Of a DNA stretch of 64,000 bases, positions 1-10,874 are shown piece after piece. Origin of the DNA: Liquidambar formosana. Its lineage: Eukaryota > Streptophyta > Magnoliopsida > Saxifragales > Altingiaceae. Numbering within the stretch: the first letter of the stretch is position 1; each line of letters starts with the position of its first letter. A model generated the notes under the pieces. That model saw nothing but the letters and a program-made list of their open reading frames with translations. It ran no database searches and had not been told where the DNA came from. The stretch lies in NCBI GenBank assembly GCA_039720395.1, contig CM077828.1, forward strand, positions 26,578,717 through 26,642,716, written 5' to 3'. A program made the translations under genes and the position numbers.

Positions 1-1950
1 TTAAAACAGCTACATCAACTACCCTTGCAAAAATTCCATATAAATCATACGGCGAACCAACAAGCCCCTATCACCTGCATCCTCCAAGTTCACCCCACTG
101 CCCTCCATTAAATTTTGACACTTTGCACCCTTTGTCAACCTCTTCAATATATATTTACCTGGCAAATCATGGTATTGTTTTTTACAAAAAAAAATAGTGC
201 AACAAGTGTCTGCAGGGAATTCCTTCCCACTCAAAATTCTTACAACTGCAACTTGAAACATCAGCCACCTTATCTTCCACAATCAATCGGACCATGTCTG
301 GTATCTGTTTTTCACCATTTTCATTTTGCCTTTTGCCATCATCAGGCACACGCCTTTCAACCTGATAGATGGTATGGAACTCATCATCCACCTTAACAAC
401 ACCCCTATACTTCATAGATTCCCACAACTCTTTTTAAAATTTATGAAACATGGCACGTGTATAAATTTCAGACATTTGCTTCTCAAATGGAACTGGAGTC
501 TTCAGAATGGGTTTCTCTTGATGGTCAACATGGTCGGCCTGCAACTCGCCATACCTTTGCCGTTCAAGCGCCCTATTGAACCTTGTCACAAAGTCGATCA
601 AAGATTTCCTTCTGTCCACATACTTCTTTATAAATGAATGGCTACCCTCTGTTCTTTGACTAGATGACATTCTAGCAGAGAAAATATGTCTAACAAAAGC
701 TGGAACCCACCTATCCCGCTTATTAAACATCGTCTGCAACCACCCATTATCATGTAACTCACTTTTTTCAATTAGAGCAACCCATCTGCACTCAAACTCC
801 TCTGGTCCCTCTGAATCCCAAATACATGTATAAAAGTCATCGTAATATTGGTTACAAATGCGAGCACCAAGTTTCTCAGAAAACTTGTTTAAGATGTGCC
901 AAATGCAATACCTATGGTATGTATTTGGGAGTACATATTTAATCGCAATCTCTATAGCCGGATCTTGATCAGTAATGATCATCTTAGGTGGCTCGCCTAG
1001 CATAGCTTTCATCCATTCCTCAAACAACCAAATAAAAGATTCGTGGTTCTCATCACACAAAAACCCAAAACCAAACGTTATTGTTTGCCCATGATGGTTC
1101 ACCCCCAATAGTGGTGCGAAAATCATGTCATACCTATTTGTTTGGTATGTGGTGTCAAATACCACAACATCCCCAAAATGTTTGTAAGCCTCTCTACTTG
1201 TTGCATCAGCCCAAAAGATATGAGAAATCCGGTTCTCATCATCTGTCTCAATGGTGTATATAAAATTCGGATTTCTCTCTTTTTGAGCAAGAAAATGCTC
1301 ATTCAGCATATCTCCATCATGTCCATCATTCGCTTTTCTTACATCTCTTCTAACATTTCTAATATCCCATTCAGTGCATCCAACATTTTGTAAACCACCC
1401 GCCTACATCCCAAAACACTCATCAGTTGGGCTGGAGGGATATTTGTATTACCGAAAGTTTGTGCCAATGCTCTTTGGGCAGATGAGACATGCCGATGAGA
1501 TGGCAAAAGCTGAACTTTGCCAGGGGATGAAAAAGTGTGACTGTGCACCTCCTCAAATATAGACACTTTAAATTTAGCACCCGACTTTACAATGGCGAGC
1601 CTCGCATTGCAACTCTCTCGTTTCAACCCTCTTCTCCTCTTTGGTTGTTTACTATCCGGCTTTGGTTCTCGCTCTATTTTCTCACCTTCTTTTGAACAAG
1701 TATACACCTTCCTGATTACTTCATTCTCCCGATTCTTGTTACTACTCCCCATTCGAACACTAAATCCTGCTTGTCTTGCATAATTATTGTAGAAGGCATA
1801 AGTATCATCCAAAGAATCAAACTCTTGTCCCATAAAAGGTTTGTGTCCTTGCATTACAGTGGGAACACAATACATTTCCGAATTGATTGAGGAGGAGTCC
1901 TGGTGTTGTGGTCGTGAGTCATCATCTAATTCAATATCAACATCCTCCAT
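1..1950 (-). pseudogene. FAR1/FHY3-type (MULE transposase-derived) gene, broken by several lesions, cut by left edge
   Basis: Read on the minus strand. The start is the ATG at 1950-1948, just behind a good acceptor (polypyrimidine then CAG, exon from about 1957). The parts follow the FAR1 order: an acidic N-terminus and FAR1 DNA-binding region with the Y-A-F-Y-N-N-Y-A motif (about 1395-1950), a MULE transposase core with the F-D-T-T-Y and I-T-D-Q-D-P motifs (434-1309), and a SWIM zinc finger of C-x-C-x(n)-C-x-H form (about 200-260). The frame is broken near 1396-1410 by a frameshift, at 434-436 by a TAA where the family usually has a glutamine after F-H-K-F, in an A9 run at 186-194 by a frameshift, and near 30-45 by a further frameshift after which the frame continues off the left edge. 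FAR1-like proteins are transcription factors domesticated from Mutator-like transposases. This copy cannot make a full protein as it stands. It could be a dead host gene or a decayed MULE. Confidence 0.85.
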
Positions 1951-1957
1951 TGATCTG

Positions 1958-2542
1958 TATGAACAAAGAATCTTAATACTGTTTAACAAAAAAAAAAACA
2001 TAAACAAATAAACATAAACGATACTCCAATGAACCAAAAAGTAAACAACAAAAAATTATGGGTGCATAACCCAATCACAATTAAAGTGCACCCTCAAATA
2101 GTATATCATGCAGCCTTAGAGCCTATGATTTGGTAAAGTATTCCACTAGATTGACACCCTATGTGCTAACAATGAAAGTCCTGCAGAAAAGAAACTACAA
2201 ATAAAATTTTTTCAAGTAATGTTTTATCATGTCAGATGGTTCAAATGGGATTGACACCCTAAAATTTTTTCAAGTAAAATGTTGTCAAGTGGTTGAAGTA
2301 ATGTTGATCTTTTTTTCAATAGACAATTGTATTAATCAAAAGAATGAGTGCAAATTGGACAAGAAGTCCAACAAGGGACACATCAATTTAATAGGTATGA
2401 TAAGGGAAAAAACACAGTGCGTGAGAAAAATTTTGAACTCATTCATTCAACTCCAATGGCATAAAAAACAACTTCAATCCAACAGTCCGAAACAGGGGAA
2501 AGAAGAGGGAAAAAAAAAAAATCCAAACAGGGGAATTCTTAC
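1958..2542 (-). other. Leader intron of the FAR1-like gene (predicted)
   Basis: The acceptor lies just right of the FAR1-like start codon (minus strand T-T-C-T-T-T-G-T-T-C-A-T-A-C-A-G). The nearest matching donor, CAG|GTAAG, has its exon end at 2543. Three further donors of the same form lie upstream at 2681, 2820 and 2976. The interval is AT-rich and holds no open frame worth calling. Joining has not been tested; it rests on splice-site consensus only. Confidence 0.5.
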
Positions 2543-3030
2543 CTGTGCCGGTAGTGGGTGAGCTTCGTGGAGAGTGAACGGCGGTGAGTTCAGCTGCGAT
2601 GGGGAGGGATTTTTTTAGTTTAGAGAAGAGAAGAGGAAAAAAAAAATTAAAAATTAAAACGGAAACAGGGGAAAGCTTACCTGTGCCGGCGGTGGGTGAG
2701 GTTGGTGGGGAGTGAACGGCGGTGAGTTCAGCTGCGATGGGGAGGGATTTTTTTTAGTTTAGAGAAGAGAAGAGGAAAAAAAAAAAAAAAAATTAAAACG
2801 GAACCAGGGGAATGCTTACCTGTGCCCGCGGTGGGTGAGGTTCGTGGGGAGTGAACGGCGGTGAGTTCAGCTGTGATGGGGAGGTCTTCAGCTGCGATGG
2901 GGAGGAATATTTTTAGTTCAGAGAAGACAAGAGGAAAACAAAAAAAAACAAAAAAACGCAACAGGGGATGCTTACCTCCTTCGTGGAGAGGGAGACGCCG
3001 GCGGTGAGGCGAGGCTCTTCAGCAGCTTCG
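2538..3030 (-). repeat. Tandem leader-exon repeat, three full units and one partial, each ending in a splice donor
   Basis: Units begin on the plus strand at 2538, 2676, 2815 and, as a partial copy, at 2971. Periods are 138, 139 and 156 bp. On the minus strand each unit runs from a purine/pyrimidine-rich stretch through a GC-rich block and ends in CAG|GTAAG, a near-perfect plant 5' splice site. The third unit also carries a small internal duplication of the 'tcagctgcgatgggg' motif (around 2866-2903). The units are very similar, differing mostly in the A-run length and a few substitutions. The natural reading is amplification of the 5' leader exon of the FAR1-like gene to the left. Confidence 0.75.
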
Positions 3031-3341
3031 TCTTTCTCTCCTTGATAACTCACGGGTAAAGAAGACGGAGGGAGAAGGTGAGCTTCCTAGTTGCCGGGGC
3101 GTGAGGGTTTGGAGAACAGGAGAAGAGAAGAGGGGAACAGGAGAAGAGAAGAGGGAAAAGGGCTGGGCTGGTGTTTTTCCGCCAATTTCGAATTGCTTCT
3201 CACTGTTCGAGAAAGGCTGAGGTGATGGGACTCAACTGCAGATGTACTTCGGGTCAAAAAGTCATGGATAAACAATGTTTACCTCCAAATATAATCCTCA
3301 TCGTTCGCTTCAGCTGACTTGGCAAGAACGGTTGGATTGCT

Positions 3342-3371
3342 TTCAGCTTACATACCAGTATGTAAGCTGAA
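3342..3371. repeat. Perfect 14-bp inverted repeat with 2-bp spacer
   Basis: The arm ttcagcttacatac at 3342-3355 is followed by two bases and its exact reverse complement at 3358-3371. It sits about 20 bp left of a (TA)n run. It could form a cruciform, be a binding palindrome upstream of the FAR1-like gene, or be the end of a mobile element. Confidence 0.6.
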
Positions 3372-3411
3372 GCTAACCGGAACATCTTCGTGTATATATA
3401 TATATATATAT

Positions 3412-4394
3412 AGGATAGGATCCCGGGGACACAAAACTAAACACAGGTTTTTACACAAAATATTGACCATAGGATTAAAGAGATCCAACGGTTGAGACAA
3501 GTGCTGATGTGCACATATTTTTTAGTTGCAACTGATGTAGCTCCTACGTCAACAATTAAAAAAATAAAAATAAAACAATCCCAAAACTGAAGGACCAAAT
3601 CCCTCCAACCCTAGCCAAGGTTGCCATGGCAGAGGCGACAATGATAGGATACAGGTGAGATGACGGTGATAATTCGCCAGCGAGATGACGAGCTATATTT
3701 TTTATTAGAGATTGACCACAACTTCTGAAAATTAGGCAAAAAAATCTGTCGGAATACTCTCGGAATCTGCCATCAATTTAGATCTACCTAATTGGTGGGT
3801 CGACAGCGGGATGATGATGGCACGATGATAGCAAAACTCCGACGAGGCTCTATTTAGTCGCCAACTTCAGATCTAACTTATTTTTTACCCCTTCTTCAAA
3901 TCGCAGCGACTAGTTGAAATAGAGATGATGGTGGCTAGAAGAAGGTGGGGAGACGAAGGCGAGACAATGGGGGATGTCATCACACTGGCGTTGGCGCTGT
4001 CGACGTGGTTGCTTTGTTGCCACCAACCACCTCAATCACCGTTTAACGAACCCAAAACCCATCCCTAGTGTTTTTAAATTCGTGCAAAGTTGTCGCCATA
4101 GCTAAAGTTTTGTGAGCTTTTGTAGAGAACATGACTAAGGGAAGAGAGAGAGAGGAGTGTCACCGTCAACGGAACTTCTCCATCCAGCCACTTCATTGTC
4201 CAGTGAAACCAATGTAGGGTAGTGTGTTTGCGCGGAGAGGTGAGAGAAAAGTGTTTGATCCGTGTCAGCACCATGTCATCTATAATTAAAAGTTAATGTC
4301 CACATCAGCCTTACTTTTGATCGTTAGATTTCTTTAATCTGATGGCTAATATTTTGTGTCAAAACTTGTGTTTAGTTTTGTGTCCTGAATCCTA

Positions 4395-4399
<5 letters not shown>
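3412..4399. mobile_element. ~1-kb DNA transposon with ~100-bp terminal inverted repeats, set between (TA)n arrays
   Basis: The left end (3412-3515) and the reverse complement of the right end (about 4290-4399) match over roughly 100 bp. The shared core includes ggacacaaaactaaacaca, then an acacaaaatatt block, then a block around attaaaga. Both ends abut (TA)n runs (3392-3411 and 4400-4428), so the target duplication cannot be read. The inside is GC-richer than its surroundings and has no convincing ORF. Long TIRs with a non-coding, GC-richer core suggest a non-autonomous Mutator-like element, possibly one that has captured host sequence. Superfamily assignment is inference. Confidence 0.7.
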
Positions 4400-4429
<30 letters not shown>

Positions 4430-4433
<4 letters not shown>

Positions 4434-4600
4434 GTGATCCCATCAGCACGTGCTGATATAAGTTACATCAGCACTATGCATTGGGAGTTGTACCCCTTGC
4501 ATTGATTCAATGCACCTCACATCCCACTAATGCACAAGGTACAACTCCCAATGCAGGTTTTGATATAAGTTATATCAGCACGTGCTTACCTGATCATCAT

Positions 4601-4602
<2 letters not shown>
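4430..4602. mobile_element. Foldback MITE between (TA)n arrays
   Basis: The left half includes atcagcacgtgctgatataa and then gcattgggagttgtacc. The right half repeats these blocks in inverted order (ggtacaactcccaatgc, then ttatatcagcacgtgct). The whole 170-bp unit can fold on itself. It lies between the (TA)n run that closes the 1-kb element and another (TA)n run at about 4603-4631. A sequence resembling its right end recurs at 5626-5662. Confidence 0.7.
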
Positions 4603-4631
<29 letters not shown>

Positions 4632-4633
<2 letters not shown>

Positions 4634-5659
4634 TGCTCATGTGAGAGCTCTAATACTACTCCTCCATTCTTTTCATTGGACAAAAATACCCTCACACTTT
4701 GCTCCCTGTTACAGTTCTCTCCCTAAACATTTCCCCTTTCCCCTCTCCTCCACTTTCACCGTCCAAGCCTCTAGCCTAGTAGCCTTCACCCACTGCTCGG
4801 CAACCAAACTTTTAAGTATCTCTTCCCACACACTCTATATCTCTCTTTTTCTCTCTCTCAACCATTAAAGAAAAAATCACTGCCCAAATAATATTCACAG
4901 ATCTCCCATTTTGAACATGGTTACAACTCACTGGGCACTAGCTAAAAAAAAGAAAAAGATCTTGTCTTATATGAAGATGTGGGTTTTAAAATTGGGTTTT
5001 CAAAGGTTGTGGATTAGAAAATGTGGGATGAAATTATGGTTATGGGGCTGCCAAATCTGAGGAGAGGAGATGATGGCTCTTGGATGATGGTGAATGAAAT
5101 GGGTAATCGTGGCTTGCGTGAGGAGTTCAGGTCCGAAAATGGAGGAAGCATTGAGGTTGGATGAGCAATGTGGTTGCTATTAGTGGAGGTTTGTGAATTT
5201 GGGTGGTGAGTTGTCGAAGATGAAGACAAGGACTAGACGATGACGATAAGGTAATGTTAGGGTACATTGGTTCAAATGAAAATAACTAAATAAGAGAGGG
5301 ATCACGTTTTAATGGTAACTAGGTAGCATGCATTTTTCAAACTGCCGAACAGGTGGCAAACATAAGGAATGCCACATCATTTTTTCAGTTGGAGCTCCTA
5401 GTTAAAGATTCAGTAGCCAAGCATTGTCCCCTGTAAAAGACCACCTACAGAGGATCCAAGTCCACAAACAAACTAACCCTGTAAGCCCTATACAACGGCA
5501 AGCCCACTAATTTGTATATAAGATCAGGATCCGTAGGCTAGGAGGGGGGAGTCTTTAGCATGATACATGGGAGTCGTTTAGGGTGGCCCAAATTCAATGA
5601 GGACATGGATTTCCTTCGCATTTGATTATATCAGTAAGTGCTCCCCTGTTATCATCATA
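4632..5659. other. Intergenic, no gene recognised
   Basis: No frame here has coding character or recognisable similarity. The first part is pyrimidine-rich (CT and TTC runs near 4720-4860), and a short G/A-rich stretch lies around 5040-5230. The last 40 bases resemble the right end of the foldback MITE at 4430-4602. Confidence 0.5.
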
Positions 5660-6974
5660 TCTATATCTATATCTATATTTATACTACCTATAAAAAGATG
5701 AATGTAAGAAAAACTTTTGATTGACTAATATACCTTTATTTTAATATTTAAATACACAACTACCCACCCTTCTATATAGGAAATATAGCAATATGGAAAC
5801 TATAATTCCAAAACACATACCTTAATATATCCTAAAACACATACCTTAATATAAAAAACACAAATAGGAATTTAAAGGAAACGGAAATTATAATTCCTAT
5901 ATAATAAATAATAAATAGAAATATATAGGAATATGGAAATTATAATTCTAAAACTTCCACTTTCTCCATCAAGAGTAGCTTCAACCTTCTCTCCACCTTT
6001 TCCATTAACGACGACTTCTCCCTTCTCTGCAATATAGGATTAATGCAATATATGATTGTTATGTGTTGCCTTTTTTTTTTACTTTTTGTCTTCATACTTC
6101 TATCCAAAAATGAATTTAATTTTTCAATTGTATTCGAAAAGCTGTTCAAAGGATCGAGGTACGTTATTTCTTCTAAAATATTTTAATGTAAATGAGCATT
6201 TTTTTAAATGCAATGAAGGCTATTGATATTTTTCCTATTTGTAGATGGCATTTTTTTTTTTTTTTTTGCATACTGTTACATAATAGGATTAATGCAATAT
6301 AAAATTGTTACGATTTGCTTATCTTTTTATTTTTTGTCTTTATATTTATATCACAAAATAAATTGAATTTTTTTTTTTTTGGAATTATTTAACAATAAAT
6401 GAATCATTAATGAACGTCTTGGTCTATAAAAAAAAAAAAAAAAAAAAAAAACCCACTGCACATCACAGAGCAAAATCGGCACATTTGCAATTTGCAGACT
6501 GAAGAAAGGAATCTCATCCATTTGGTGGCCCTCATCTTAGGCTACGGTTGGATCAGATTTTGCAACTTGGTCTGACTTCTGAGTGAGGCCCAAAGAAGCC
6601 CAAAATAATTCATGAGCTTGAAATTAAAGATTCTATTATAGAATTTAAAAAGAATGACAGAAAACCAAAGAGGCAGAGAAAAAATTAGATTCAACGATAG
6701 AATATTTAGATTATTTCTTTCATATTAGAATTTTCTTACAAACATATGTTTATCTAATTTAATGACAGTTTTTGGATGTTTTTGCATTTTTACAAGTTTA
6801 AAACGATTATTATTTATACATTTAAATACATAGAATTCAATTAAATGTAGTTTATTTTTCAATATTGTATTTATGAGTTTAAAATTTACAGCTCAATTTA
6901 ACCGTAGGTATGATAGACGAGTGATTAAAGATTGGTAAATATCGACGCGTGCAACGCACGTATGCACCAACTAG
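5660..6974 (+). mobile_element. Non-autonomous Helitron
   Basis: The 3' end shows the Helitron pattern: a short hairpin (CGTGC at 6948-6952, loop AAC, GCACG at 6956-6960), then 10 nt, then the terminal CTAG at 6971-6974 followed by T. The 5' end is a TC dinucleotide after A within the tctatatctatatc repeat, most simply at 5660 (5666 or 5672 are equal alternatives), followed by the plant-Helitron-like 'atactacctataaaaag'. There are no terminal inverted repeats and no target duplication, as expected for insertion between A and T. No Rep/helicase frame is present. The interior is AT-rich with long A and T runs. Confidence 0.78.
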
Positions 6975-7500
6975 TATATCTATAAATATATGGTCGGGAT
7001 AAAGAAACATAATTTTTTATATGACAAGTCACATTATTATGTGAATTATTTTTTATTTCATGCATTTTTATTTCTATTAACACCATTAGATATTGTGAGA
7101 TACAATGTTTTAAGAATCATGTAAAAAATTGTGTGCCTCGATCAATTTTTTATTTTTTATTTTACATTCAATAGAATTAATCCATTACCCTAACCCCGCA
7201 ATATAAATAAATGGATATCGATACTTTTCCATAAACTTGAATTCGAGATTACTCCCCCAAGAAGTGTGGAGAATGACATTAACTCCCTCTTCTCTTTTTT
7301 TTCTTTCTTCATTTGTTTTTTTTGGCTATATCCTTGATCTTTACTATATATATAATATAATATTAGGTTGGATTGTTGGGACTATAATGCAACGAAAGTT
7401 TGAGGTGCAACCTATCTGGTTTGGCTAGTGAGAATGAATATATGCTTATGAGGCCAAAGGGCTGCCCATTACTAAACTAATACTTCGTATAATAGATGTA

Positions 7501-7670
7501 GGGAAAGGATTTGGTATTATAACAGCACTATGTTATGCGTAATCACACAGTTGGTGTATTGCCAGTCATGCGATCATGCACTATTCATTGTGTATGATTA
7601 CATGATTGACAACACACGAACCATGCGATTACGCACAACATGGTGCTGTAACAACACAAAATCCAAACCC
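7501..7670. mobile_element. 170-bp TIR MITE with 10-bp target duplication
   Basis: The inverted ends begin GGG, then ggatttgg / ggattttg, and extend over roughly 55 bp (…acagcac.atgtt.tgcgtaatc…). The direct repeat aatagatgta flanks it at 7491-7500 and 7671-7680. A 9-11-bp target duplication with GGG termini fits a Mutator-type MITE. The identity can also be read as 13 bp if the terminal GGG is counted. Confidence 0.78.
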
Positions 7671-7680
7671 AATAGATGTA

Positions 7681-8270
7681 GGGGCGCTAATGAGCAAGAA
7701 AGAACCTCTTACTATAGATACGTTAACACGCCTTTACTAATATTCTAATAGAAAGCTCTAGTAATAGTCCTGTTGACATGTTAACAGCATTCATATCCTA
7801 CTCTCATGCTAATCGGCTAACATCTAGTCATTGACTAGTAAGGTCATTAATTTTAAGAATTGATGAAATGCAACGTTTCGAAATCTTATTATCATTTAAA
7901 TGATTATCATTCATTGAATTGTCTCCTGAATGATTTTAACTTAGTTCCCAAAACTATATCAAAACACAATAACATAATTTTAATGGATTATCCAACAACT
8001 CTTACAAAGGAAAATTGCTATCCATGCCTCATATCCATCAGTTTGTTTCCATCTAATGTGGCAACTTAGTTTGCTATGTCAGCCAAATTTTAGAACATTA
8101 AAAAATTTAAAATCTACATGATATGCCACATTGGCTATGTGACGTGTTAGAACGTAAGCAAATTTAATGACGTAGAACATGCCTCATAAACTATCACGTC
8201 ATATGAAAACGGAAGGAATATATTTCAATCAATATACCAGTATTTTCCTTATAAAATTGATATCACCTAA
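7681..8270. other. Intergenic, nothing recognised
   Basis: AT-rich sequence with no coding frame, tandem repeat or inverted repeat that I can support. Confidence 0.5.
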
Positions 8271-8274
8271 TCCG

Positions 8275-8480
8275 AATGGATAGCCCAATTGGTTATGGGA
8301 CTTGATTGGATGAACTGTAAACTTGGACATTTTAGGTTGGACTTCTCTTGGTGTCATTGCCTGGAGCTTAATTGATAACTATGGTTTGTGAATGATTGTA
8401 GTTATTTGAGATTTATAAGGTCTTACAAACCGTCAATAGGATGGTATCGGTTCCACAGCACCACCCAAAAAAAAAAATTT
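8275..8480 (+). mobile_element. Probable tRNA-derived SINE
   Basis: A box A-like motif (tagcccaattgg) lies near the 5' end. The unit closes with ggttccacagcaccaccc followed by an A-run at 8467-8476. The box B is degenerate, so the call rests on the head, length and A-tail. Confidence 0.45.
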
Positions 8481-8582
8481 GACATTAGCAAATGGTGGGA
8501 TACTTGATATCAAAAAATAAGTTAGTAGTCAATTTGTAGCTGATTGGTAATCAATCAATTTGTAGCAAGTTAACAAGTAATA

Positions 8583-8840
8583 CTCCCTCCGTTGCTAAAT
8601 TATTGATCTCCTTTCCTTTTGGGGATGTTTCAAAATTATTGTCCCATTCCAAAAGTTAATAATTCTTTTTTTATTTCCTAAAATACCCTTGAAAATGTAT
8701 TATCTCTTTTTCCAATGTTTTGTATACTTGAGGACAAAATTGAAATGTTAAAACATATATATTGATGTGAAAGCATTTGATAGAATTTTCTAAAAAACCG
8801 TGTTATTTCAAAGAGAACGGTCAATTAGGAATGGAGGGAG
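8583..8840. mobile_element. Stowaway-type MITE (Tc1/mariner)
   Basis: The ends are ctccctccgt and its inverse (…atggagggag), the classic Stowaway terminus. It is flanked by TA on both sides (8581-8582 and 8841-8842), and the 258-bp length and AT-rich core are typical. Confidence 0.93.
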
Positions 8841-9034
8841 TATATAGCAACACAAATTAACATGTTAGTACTTAGTAGACATTAATGGTGGATGTGATGG
8901 TATTTTCCTTCTACATCATTACAACACAAATTTCCAGATCACCTATACTTAATGTTTTTTATTAAAATTCTTTTAACTAGGTTGCATGCCAAAATAAAAT
9001 CATCCTCAAATGGTTCAACATTGATGTAAAAAAT

Positions 9035-9165
9035 TTCAAGGGTAACTTAGTTGGTAAGGGATCCCACTTTAAGAAGTGGAGGTTTTGGACTTACCCCTTG
9101 AGGCCATCCATACAATGTTTCATGGTTCTCATAAGTCTTGAACTTACCTAGTTAGTTAGTCAATT
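9035..9165 (+). mobile_element. SINE fragment (tRNA-like head)
   Basis: A box A-like motif taacttagttgg at 9045 and a degenerate box B-like ggttttggactta at 9083 are spaced as in a tRNA-derived SINE. There is no clear A-tail. Confidence 0.35.
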
Positions 9166-10397
9166 TAGGTTGTGGGGTTTTTATGGGTCCAAGATTTGCC
9201 CGAAAGGCTTCATTGTTATGTGGAAGCAAAGTCACTAAAAAAGAAAAAGAAAAGGGAGGAGGATGTAGAACAGTTGTTTTGTTAATAATTGTGGAAAATG
9301 CCACACTAACATACCATTTAAAAAATTCTACATTTTGATGACACAGTGAATTCATTTCAATCAAAAAAAAAAAAAAAAGAGTTGAAAGAAGAGATGGGAA
9401 GAAAAACACTGCCATGTCACATATCAAAGAGAAGCCAATAGACTATAGCCTAAATGACATCCCTCTCTCCCAAAGAGAGGATTTAGAATAGGTTGTGATT
9501 TCAACACTTATAAAAGGGTAAGGTTTATGAAAAGAGATGAACTAGTCCCGTTATGTAGCCCAATTGCTCTTTCTCTTGTATGTAGCCAACCCACGAAGCT
9601 TAATTGCATTAGGCTCTCAAAATAAAAATAGAAAAAGAAGGATGAACTTGTGAAGCACGCACTTTCCTAGGAGCGTCATGTCCATGTCAGTAACATGTCC
9701 ATGAATTACTCTATCAGGATCTTAATGATGCATTTTACTAATATCTACCTATATATATATATATATATATATAAAAGTAAATTTTATTAATATCATGCCC
9801 TCACCGAATGTATCGTGTCCAAAAAAAATTAATGATTTGACAGTGTGTTAGAATGTACTTCGTAGGTGAAGGAAAATTACAAAAAGAAAAAAACGTCCCA
9901 CCATGTCACATATGAAGTAGAGCTAAATTCCAAAAGAGCAATGATTCAGAAAGCTCTTACTCAAGTGTCCAATCTAATTAAAATAAGAAAAATGAGCATT
10001 CCACTATATTATTTGATTCTTTCATACATTTCCTAATTTCCTATACAACCTTTATCTTACCAAACAAGATAAAAAAAATATTAAATTACCCCAAACCAAC
10101 CTACATACCTACACGCATCTTCATATCCCCCTTCTTCTTCTTTTTTTACACCAAACTCCACATCCATATAAAATAAAACTAAAATTAATTTTTATTTATT
10201 TATTTTAAATCTACAATTAAAAATATTAAAAAAAAAAAAAAAAAAAAAACGAGGAGGAAAAATCCAGACTCTCCCCAGTCACGCCACAAAGTCAACCTCC
10301 AGGCTCCAGCTTTAGCCAGGACATTCCTTCTCAGAGACACCCACCCGGCGCAGACTAGCCTCGGCGGCGCAGCATAACACCACCCAATTTACAATCC
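9166..10397. other. Intergenic and 3' flank of the small stress-type gene
   Basis: AT-rich, with a short (TA)n at 9751-9772 and an A20 run near 10230. The GC-rich stretch at 10255-10397 is probably the 3' UTR of the minus-strand gene that ends at 10398. No other gene is seen. Confidence 0.5.
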
Positions 10398-10874
10398 TCA
10401 CGCGAACGCAGGCACCTCCCTCCCGAAATCCACCGACGTCTTCGCCGACACCGGTACCGGAGCGTACCGGGCCGAGAACCCACGACTATCATCGTCGTCA
10501 TCAAAATACCCGTTTTGCCCCGGACCTTCATCGAAATTAAGAGTATAGCTCAACGGGTCGTATTGGTATTTCCCGTGCCTAGATCCTCCTCCGCCGCTTC
10601 TGGTCCTGTTGAATCGCCGAATAAACGTCTTCCACCTCGGCCCGGCGACGAGCTCCGACCACTCTCTCACTTTCTTCACTGCTTTGAATCCTCTCGTCCA
10701 CCATCTCTCCTCGTTCTCAGCCGCCCGTGCGTTCTCCCACAATCCTAATCCGGCGGTCCTGGATCGCTGGGGCCTAAAGAAAGGTATACAGCAACAGCAC
10801 CGTTTTGAAAAGAGGACGTTGGCTGTTTCTTCGTTGTGAGCTGATTCAAGCTCTTCAGTCGCCATATCTTTCAT
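10398..10874 (-). CDS. Plant-specific small stress-type protein (158 aa, intronless)
   Basis: A single uninterrupted frame with codon and GC character unlike its surroundings. The diagnostic core is W-W-T-R-G-F-K-A-V-K-K-V-R-E-W-S-E-L at about residues 58-75, followed by the V-A-G-P-R-W-K-T-F-I-R-R-F motif, which marks a small plant-only family often labelled 'stress induced protein-related'. A cysteine cluster C-C-C-C-I-P-F lies near residue 26, and a D-rich stretch near residue 126 precedes the C-terminus. Two ATGs compete (residue 1 and residue 4); the first is used here. No signal peptide or membrane span is visible. The minus-strand leader is GA-rich (complement of the CT run at 10933-10972), common near plant transcription starts. 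The molecular role of the family is not known. Confidence 0.85.
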   Translation of the reverse strand: MKDMATEELESAHNEETANVLFSKRCCCCIPFFRPQRSRTAGLGLWENARAAENEERWWTRGFKAVKKVREWSELVAGPRWKTFIRRFNRTRSGGGGSRHGKYQYDPLSYTLNFDEGPGQNGYFDDDDDSRGFSARYAPVPVSAKTSVDFGREVPAFA

